Program-made: the position numbers and the translations under genes
NCBI GenBank assembly: GCA_023396795.1
Contig: JAEWUY010000003.1
Span: 1-9,004 of the forward strand
Direction of reading: 5' to 3'
DNA from: Bacillota bacterium
Lineage (GTDB): Bacteria; Bacillota_I; Bacilli_A; RFN20; CAG-826
Length of the DNA stretch: 9,004 nt
In this document: piece after piece, positions 4,710 through 9,004 of the stretch
How the letters are laid out: the number at the start of each line of letters is the position of its first letter
Position numbering within the stretch: the stretch's first letter is position 1
The notes under the pieces: generated by a model
Databases searched by the model: none
Told to the model about the DNA's origin: nothing
What the model saw: only the letters and a program-made list of their open reading frames with translations

Positions 4710-6611
4710 ATGAAATTAGTTCTTCCCAATGGCAATAACCTTGAAATTGCAAATGGACAATCAGGTTATGACGCCGCATATAAAATAAGTATTAGTCTTG
4801 CTAAAAAAGCTCTTGCATATCGGCTTGATGGCGTTCTTTTTGATCTTTATTCTCCAATTACTGTCGAAGGTCGGTTCGAAGTTGTAACCGAAGAAGATAA
4901 AGATGCGATTGAACTACTTAATCACTCAACCTCTCACCTTTTAGCTCACGCTATTAAACGTCTTTATCCCTTAGCTCACATCGGCTTTGGCCCCAGTATT
5001 GATGAAGGTTTTTACTATGACATTGATTTTCCTGCTCCTATTAGTGACGTTGATTTGCCGGTGATTGAAAATGAAATGCGCAAAATCGCCAAAGAAAACC
5101 ATCATATTGTTCGTCGCGATGTAAATCTTGAAGAAGCCTTGAACCTTTTCGCCAATAATCCTTACAAAGTTGAATTAATCAAAGAAATTGGAAACAATAT
5201 TTCTATTTATGAACAAGGCGATTTTTTCGATTTATGCACTGGACCGCACTTGCCAAATACGAATCTTATTCGCCATTTCAAGCTTATTAGCTTGGCTGGA
5301 GCTTATTGGCGTGGTAATTCAAGTAACAAACAACTAACCCGCATTTACGGCACTTCTTTCTTTTCTAAAGAAAACCTTGACGAACACCTAAATATTTTAG
5401 AAGAACGCAAAAAACGTGACCATCGCAAACTTGGCAAAGAACTTAGCCTTTTTATGGTCTCAGAATATGGTCCTGGTTTTCCTTTTTGGCTTCCTAATGG
5501 CATGATTCTTCGCAATGAACTCGAAAACTATTGGTATAAGAAGCACGAACAAGAAGGTTATGTTTTTATTAAAACGCCAACAATGCTCTCTAAAGAACTT
5601 TGGATTACAAGTGGCCACTACGCCAATTACCGTGAAAATATGTATTTTAGTCAAATCGATGATCGCGAATTTGCCATTAAACCAATGAATTGTCCAGGTA
5701 GTTTATTAGTTTATAAAAATGAATTACATTCTTATAAAGATTTACCTCAGCGAGTTGGTGAGTTAGGTCTTGTTCATCGCCATGAAGCAAGCGGAGCATT
5801 GTCTGGTCTTTTTCGTGTTCGAGCTTTTACGCAAGATGACGCTCACATATATTGCCGTGAAGATCAATCCGTCGATGAAATCATCCGCATGCTTAAACTT
5901 TATGACGAAGTTTATTCTTTGTTTGGTCTTAGTTACCACATTGAGCTAAGTACCCGCCCTGAGAAGAAATACATTGGCACAATTGAGACGTGGAATCGCT
6001 CCGAAAAGGCTTTAGCTGAAGCTTGTAAGGCGATTGGCCGCGACTATATTGTTAATGAAGGCGACGGAGCTTTTTATGGGCCTAAACTCGACTTCAAACT
6101 AAAAGATTCGATGAACCGCATTTGGCAATGTGGCACCATCCAATTCGATATGAATTTACCAGAACGATTTGATATTTCTTATATCGACCAACGTGGTGAA
6201 AAAGTTCGTCCCGTTATGCTTCATCGGGCCTTATTCGGAAGCTTAGAACGCTTTATTGGTATTCTTATTGAACATTACGGAGGTGCTTTCCCTTCTTGGC
6301 TTGCGCCAATTCAGGTGAATGTTATTCCGGTTAATAATGCTTTGCATTTAGACTACGCAAATGATGTTGTTAATAATCTCAAAAGTTTAGGAGTCCGTGC
6401 TCAGGTTGATTCTTCTGAGGAAAAAGTCGGCTTTAGACTACGCAGTTCACAGGTTCGTAAGATCCCTTACACTCTTGTTGTTGGTGATAAAGAAGTTAAC
6501 GAAAAATCGGTGACCTATCGGGTATATGGACAAGAGAAACAAGTCAATGTTTCCGCTAAAGATTTTAGCGATTTGATCACCTTAGAAATTAGTGAAAAAC
6601 GTCATTACTAA
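4710..6611 (+). CDS. thrS: Threonyl-tRNA synthetase
   Basis: ThrRS charges tRNA-Thr with threonine, using ATP, and edits mischarged serine. The 633 residues fit the usual length of about 640. Domains in order: TGS domain (about 1-61); editing domain with HSTSH (His72, His76) and CTGPH (Cys176, His180); class II catalytic core with motif 2 LVHRHEASGALSGLFRVRAFTQDDAH and motif 3 around HRALFGSLERFIGIL; and a C-terminal anticodon-binding domain (from about 535) with the FRLR and VVGDKE segments. The active-site zinc ligands are visible as Cys328 (NCPG), His379 and His505. The ATG follows AAAAGGAG by 7 nt. The gene ends with tandem TAA codons. Expression is controlled by the T-box just upstream. 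I see no terminator between it and the infC leader, so some transcripts probably continue into that attenuator. Confidence 0.98.
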   Translation: MKLVLPNGNNLEIANGQSGYDAAYKISISLAKKALAYRLDGVLFDLYSPITVEGRFEVVTEEDKDAIELLNHSTSHLLAHAIKRLYPLAHIGFGPSIDEGFYYDIDFPAPISDVDLPVIENEMRKIAKENHHIVRRDVNLEEALNLFANNPYKVELIKEIGNNISIYEQGDFFDLCTGPHLPNTNLIRHFKLISLAGAYWRGNSSNKQLTRIYGTSFFSKENLDEHLNILEERKKRDHRKLGKELSLFMVSEYGPGFPFWLPNGMILRNELENYWYKKHEQEGYVFIKTPTMLSKELWITSGHYANYRENMYFSQIDDREFAIKPMNCPGSLLVYKNELHSYKDLPQRVGELGLVHRHEASGALSGLFRVRAFTQDDAHIYCREDQSVDEIIRMLKLYDEVYSLFGLSYHIELSTRPEKKYIGTIETWNRSEKALAEACKAIGRDYIVNEGDGAFYGPKLDFKLKDSMNRIWQCGTIQFDMNLPERFDISYIDQRGEKVRPVMLHRALFGSLERFIGILIEHYGGAFPSWLAPIQVNVIPVNNALHLDYANDVVNNLKSLGVRAQVDSSEEKVGFRLRSSQVRKIPYTLVVGDKEVNEKSVTYRVYGQEKQVNVSAKDFSDLITLEISEKRHY

Positions 6612-6617
6612 TAATGC

Positions 6618-6646
6618 TTGACACATCACCTTAACGATGTTAAAGT
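6618..6646 (+). promoter_or_regulatory. Promoter of the infC-rpmI-rplT operon
   Basis: A perfect -35 TTGACA (6618-6623) is 17 bp from TAAAGT (6641-6646), which is preceded by TGT, giving an extended -10. It begins 6 bp after the thrS stop. Transcription should start near 6653, so the transcript begins at the folded leader. Confidence 0.75.
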
Positions 6647-6652
6647 ATTCGA

Positions 6653-6773
6653 CGTAAGTTAAAACGTAGAAAGAAGATGCGCCTGCTTCTCACCAGATTA
6701 ACAATGTTAATTGGTTCATGCTACGAAACGTAAGTTTCTAATAACGGGCGCCACTTCGTGCCCGTTTTATTTT
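6653..6773 (+). ncRNA. Ribosomal protein L20-type autoregulatory leader
   Basis: A structured leader of about 120 nt precedes infC-rpmI-rplT and ends in a terminator, the arrangement of the L20 leader of low-G+C Bacillota, where free L20 binds the RNA and promotes early termination. Visible elements are CGTAG pairing with CTACG across the leader, GAAG...CTTC, a conserved-looking TCTCACC followed by an A+T hairpin (ATTAAC-AAT-GTTAAT), GGTTCATGCTACG, and a hairpin GAAAC-GTAA-GTTTC with a GNRA-class loop (from 6725). Position and ending are clear; assignment to the L20 family comes from context and remembered sequence pieces, not from a model search. Confidence 0.8.
6743..6773 (+). terminator. 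Attenuator terminator of the infC leader
   Basis: AACGGG (6743-6748) pairs with CCCGTT (6761-6766), with an inner CAC-TTC-GTG hairpin and a 3-nt bulge. The tract TTTTATTTT follows. It lies 26 nt before the infC start and is well placed to stop transcripts from both the operon promoter and thrS read-through. Confidence 0.88.
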
Positions 6774-6782
6774 ATAAAAAAC

Positions 6783-6789
6783 AAAGGAG
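6783..6789 (+). promoter_or_regulatory. Shine-Dalgarno of infC, decides an AUA start
   Basis: AAAGGAG ends 10 nt before ATA at 6800-6802 and 25 nt before the first in-frame ATG at 6815. In-frame TGA at 6791 excludes any earlier start. No other ribosome-binding sequence precedes the ATG. The spacing therefore favours AUA as the initiation codon. Confidence 0.75.
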
Positions 6790-6799
6790 TTGATCGACT

Positions 6800-7354
6800 A
6801 TAGCTAACTATCCCATGAACCCTGGGCAAAAACGTCCGGAGGTAAACACCGACCTTGTCAATGAACGAATTCGCTTTCCTGAAGTTCTCGTGATTGGCCC
6901 TGATGGTGCCTCGCTTGGAAAAATGAGTTCACGAGCTGCTAATGATATTGCCAGCCGTTATGAACTCGATTTATTATGCGTTGCCCCAAGTGCCACTCCA
7001 CCCGTTTGTAAAATATTAAACTACGGGAAATATCGCTTCGAGGCACAAAAACGTCTCAAAGAAAGCCGCAAAAACCAAAAGATTATTGAAATTAAGGAAG
7101 TCCAACTAACGCCACAAATCGGTATTCACGATTTAATGGTTAAAGTCAAAGGTGCAATTGGCTTTTTACAAGATGGTGACAAAGTCAAAGTTGGTGTTCG
7201 GTTCCGCGGTCGGCAATTAGCCCACCCCGAAGTCGGAGAAGAAGTTCTCAACAAGTTTATAAGCCTTGTTGAAGAGTATGCTATCGTCGAAAAAGAAGGC
7301 AGTCTTGATGGCAGATGGATGACAGCAATCCTTGCCTCAAAAATTAAAAAATAG
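6800..7354 (+). CDS. infC: Translation initiation factor IF-3, probable AUA start
   Basis: IF-3 binds the 30S subunit, keeps it apart from 50S and checks start-codon and initiator tRNA selection. With the AUA start it has 184 residues; from the first ATG (6815) it has 179. The N-domain begins VNERIRFPEVLVIGPDG and contains LCVAPSATPPVCKILNYGKYRFE; a basic linker (RLKESRKNQK) leads to the C-domain, with IKEVQLTPQIGIHD, FLQDGDKVKVGVRFRGR and LDGRWM. All are characteristic of the family. IF-3 genes in many bacteria use rare starts (AUU in E. coli), which lets IF-3 repress its own translation; the Shine-Dalgarno position here implies AUA. It is the first gene of the infC-rpmI-rplT operon and lies behind the L20-type attenuator; rpmI begins 12 bp after its TAG. 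Confidence 0.96.
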   Translation: MANYPMNPGQKRPEVNTDLVNERIRFPEVLVIGPDGASLGKMSSRAANDIASRYELDLLCVAPSATPPVCKILNYGKYRFEAQKRLKESRKNQKIIEIKEVQLTPQIGIHDLMVKVKGAIGFLQDGDKVKVGVRFRGRQLAHPEVGEEVLNKFISLVEEYAIVEKEGSLDGRWMTAILASKIKK

Positions 7355-7366
7355 GAGAAAAACAAC

Positions 7367-7561
7367 ATGCCAAAAATGAAGAGCAAAAGAGCTTTGATGA
7401 AACGTATCAAAGTTACTGGCAGTGGCAAGATTAAAAGGCACTCAGCCTATACATCGCACCTCGCCCCCAACAAATCTACCAAGCAAAAACGCCACCTGAG
7501 AAAGGCTAAACTTGTGTCAAACAGCGATTTCAAACGCATTAAATTTCTCATCATCAAATAG
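7367..7561 (+). CDS. rpmI: Ribosomal protein L35 (bL35)
   Basis: This is a 64-residue, strongly basic protein of the 50S subunit, the usual length for bL35. The start MPKMKSKRALMKRIKVTGSGKIKRHSA and the later SHLAPNKSTKQKRHLRKA are typical of the family. AGGAG lies at the end of infC, about 8 nt before the ATG. Its TAG stop overlaps the Shine-Dalgarno of rplT, so the two genes are probably translationally coupled. In Bacillus this cistron is controlled with rplT by L20. Confidence 0.96.
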   Translation: MPKMKSKRALMKRIKVTGSGKIKRHSAYTSHLAPNKSTKQKRHLRKAKLVSNSDFKRIKFLIIK

Positions 7562-7573
7562 GAGGTGCCCTAA

Positions 7574-7933
7574 ATGGCAAGAGTAAAAGGCGGCACCGTC
7601 ACGCGTGCCCGACGTAAAAAAATATTAAAAAGAGCAAAAGGATATTTCGGAAGTAAACACCTACTTTTCAAAACGGCCAAAGAACAAGTCATGCATTCGT
7701 TAATGTATGCCTATATTGACCGTCGGAAAATTAAAAGAGATTATCGCAAACTTTGGATCAAACGCATTAATGCGGCTTGCAGAATGTGCGACATTTCTTA
7801 CTCCCGCTTTATCAACGGTTTGTCACTTGCAAAAGTTGAAGTCAACCGTAAGATGCTTTCTGAATTGGCAATTAATGATTTTGATGCTTTCAAACAGTTA
7901 GTTGAAATCAGTAAAAAAGCAAGCGCTAAATAG
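7574..7933 (+). CDS. rplT: Ribosomal protein L20 (bL20), operon autoregulator
   Basis: This 119-residue basic protein binds 23S rRNA early in 50S assembly and, in Bacillota, represses its own operon by binding the leader RNA. The conserved opening MARVKGGTVTRARRKKILKRAKGYFGSKH, then LFKTAKEQVMHS, the YAYIDRR..KRDYRKLWI.RINAA block and VNRKMLSELAIND are all present. An excellent AGGAGG (7560-7565) overlaps the rpmI stop, 8 nt before the ATG. It is the last gene of the operon, followed by a strong terminator. Confidence 0.97.
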   Translation: MARVKGGTVTRARRKKILKRAKGYFGSKHLLFKTAKEQVMHSLMYAYIDRRKIKRDYRKLWIKRINAACRMCDISYSRFINGLSLAKVEVNRKMLSELAINDFDAFKQLVEISKKASAK

Positions 7934-7948
7934 GCGAGTTTATCAAAT

Positions 7949-7979
7949 AAAAAGACTGCAATTTTGCGGTCTTTTTTTT
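7949..7979. terminator. Bidirectional terminator between rplT and thiI
   Basis: A hairpin AAAAAGACTGC / GCGGTCTTTTT with loop AATTTT (one G-U pair) is followed by eight T on the plus strand. Read on the minus strand the same stem is followed by TTTTTATTT. It lies 15 bp after rplT and 22 bp after the thiI stop, so it can serve both convergent units. Confidence 0.92.
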
Positions 7980-8001
7980 ACATAATAATTCGAAACAATC
8001 G

Positions 8002-9004
8002 CTATAATTCATCGCTTTCGGTCGTAATTTGCAATGATTTCGTATTATTAATCGCTTCGGTAACAAGTTGCTCATAGTTGAATTTTTCTTCAAGCCAAAG
8101 CGTTGATTTAAAATTTGGTTTTGTGCGAGGGTTTTGGGGATGAAAAATAGTGCAGCAATCTTCAAACGGTCGAATTGAAATATCATAAGTTTTAATTAGC
8201 TTAGCGATTTTAATAATATCGTTTTTATCATATGTCACAAGTGGGCGAATGACGGTTAGATTTGTTACTTCGTTAATAACACGCATTGATCGAAGCGTCT
8301 GGCTTGCTACTTGCCCGATTGATTCGCCATTAGCGATAGCTTGGCATTTCCTTATCATCGCCAATTTTTCACTAATTCGATACATCATGCGTCGCATAAT
8401 TGTAATGGCATAGCTTTCGTCAACTGTGTCATAAATTGCTTCTTGAATTTTTGTAAAAGGAACGATGTGAAGATTAATCTTTTCCTGATAATGGGCTAAA
8501 GTCTTCAAGAGATCGATTACTTTGTCAATGACAGCCGTATTAGTGTAAGGTGGTGAGGCAAAATGAACGCATTCAATTGATACTCCACGTTTCATTAATA
8601 AATAAGCAGCAACAGGTGAATCGATACCCCCCGAAATCATCATCATCACTTTTCCGGCTATCCCAAGAGGATATCCTCCTGCGCCTTTAAAGGTTTCTAA
8701 AAATAGATATGCTCCTTCATCTCGAACTTCAATTCCAATTGATAAGTCGGGGTTTTTAACATCAACCTTTAATGATGTTTTCATTAAAATTTCCTTGGCC
8801 ACAACGCGATTCATCTCTTCGCTAATAATAGGAAAATTCTTGTCAGAACGTTTAGAGCGTATTTTGAATGTTTGGCTTTGTTTGTCTACAACCATTTCTA
8901 AGGCGGTAGATTTAATGATGTCGATATCTTTTTCTACCTTGCAAACAATCGTCAATGAGTTAATACCGCTAACATCCTGAAGAGCCCTCACTAAAGCATA
9001 GGGG
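8002..9004 (-). CDS. thiI: tRNA 4-thiouridylase ThiI, N-terminus outside window
   Basis: ThiI adenylates U8 of tRNA and transfers sulfur to give 4-thiouridine; some forms also supply sulfur for thiazole synthesis. The frame stays open to the right edge, giving 333 residues; GTG at 8991-8989 is an internal codon, not the start. Visible parts: the end of the ferredoxin-like/THUMP region (KIRSKRSDKNFPI, then VDVKNPDLSIGIEVRD), GAGGYPLGIAGKV, the PP-loop SGGIDSPVAAY (SGGIDS at 8617-8634), ECVHFASPPYT, MRRMMYRISEKLA, NGESIGQVASQTLRSM and IRPFEDCCTIF. The protein ends soon after, with no rhodanese domain, as in Bacillus ThiI, which takes sulfur directly from a dedicated cysteine desulfurase. One of the paired cysteines in EDCC is a candidate sulfur carrier. 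It is convergent with rplT across a shared terminator. Confidence 0.95.
   Translation of the reverse strand, partial: PYALVRALQDVSGINSLTIVCKVEKDIDIIKSTALEMVVDKQSQTFKIRSKRSDKNFPIISEEMNRVVAKEILMKTSLKVDVKNPDLSIGIEVRDEGAYLFLETFKGAGGYPLGIAGKVMMMISGGIDSPVAAYLLMKRGVSIECVHFASPPYTNTAVIDKVIDLLKTLAHYQEKINLHIVPFTKIQEAIYDTVDESYAITIMRRMMYRISEKLAMIRKCQAIANGESIGQVASQTLRSMRVINEVTNLTVIRPLVTYDKNDIIKIAKLIKTYDISIRPFEDCCTIFHPQNPRTKPNFKSTLWLEEKFNYEQLVTEAINNTKSLQITTESDEL

Noticed and set aside
7126..7428. A 100-codon minus-strand frame across the infC-rpmI junction
   Set aside because: It is antisense to two conserved genes and its residues show no family resemblance.
8989..8991. GTG as the thiI start
   Set aside because: The frame is open to the window edge and the residues before it (PYAL) continue the ThiI pattern. 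The true N-terminal domain lies outside.
1..9004. CRISPR arrays, insertion sequences, phage or defence genes, tRNA or rRNA genes
   Set aside because: No regularly spaced repeats, transposase motifs, terminal inverted repeats or structural RNA genes were seen. Apart from short intergenic control regions the window is filled with core genes.

Overview
The window is a housekeeping segment of a low-to-moderate G+C Bacillota chromosome. The main evidence is the DnaB/DnaI helicase-loading pair, which is specific to this phylum. A tRNA-sensing T-box leader ahead of thrS, an L20-type attenuator ahead of infC-rpmI-rplT, a perfect CcpA cre sequence and a rhodanese-less ThiI agree with it. The genetic code looks standard: all Trp codons are TGG, no gene has an internal in-frame TGA, and the glucokinase gene ends in TGA. 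The best guess is a member of Bacilli sensu lato near the Erysipelotrichia / Acholeplasma-like / RF39-type lineages. That placement is inference; the sequence does not name a species.

Layout. 1-205 (+): C-terminal end of dephospho-CoA kinase (coaE), convergent with and overlapping dnaI by 4 bp. 202-2359 (-): the dnaB-dnaI operon. 2360-2631: a 272-bp divergent intergenic region with both promoters, a cre site, two copies of a GATGCCATC dyad and several DnaA-box-like 9-mers. 2632-4456 (+): pfkA and a ROK-family glucokinase, the first two steps of glucose commitment but in reverse order. 4453-4709: a strong promoter and a complete T-box riboswitch with a Thr ACC specifier. 4710-6611 (+): thrS. 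6618-6799: promoter and L20-type attenuated leader. 6800-7933 (+): infC (apparently starting at AUA), rpmI, rplT. 7949-7979: a bidirectional terminator. 8002-9004 (-): thiI, cut by the right edge.

How it works together. The gene set (coaE, dnaB-dnaI, thrS, infC-rpmI-rplT) is the neighbourhood known from Bacillus. Here dnaB-dnaI is reversed relative to coaE and thrS, and a glycolytic pair lies between dnaB and thrS. The + strand modules each have their own promoter and attenuator. I see no terminator between glk and the T-box or between thrS and the L20 leader, so upstream transcripts should run into each riboswitch and be gated there: by uncharged tRNA-Thr for thrS, and by free L20 protein for infC-rpmI-rplT.

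No wholly new multi-gene system is visible; every sizeable reading frame belongs to a known family. The points most worth a second look are the AUA start of infC, two active-site substitutions in PfkA (Arg to Asn in MGR, His to Arg in LGHxQRGG), the paired dyads and DnaA-like boxes between dnaB and pfkA, the cre site at an activating position, a dyad in the thrS promoter, and a glucokinase without the usual ROK zinc motif.
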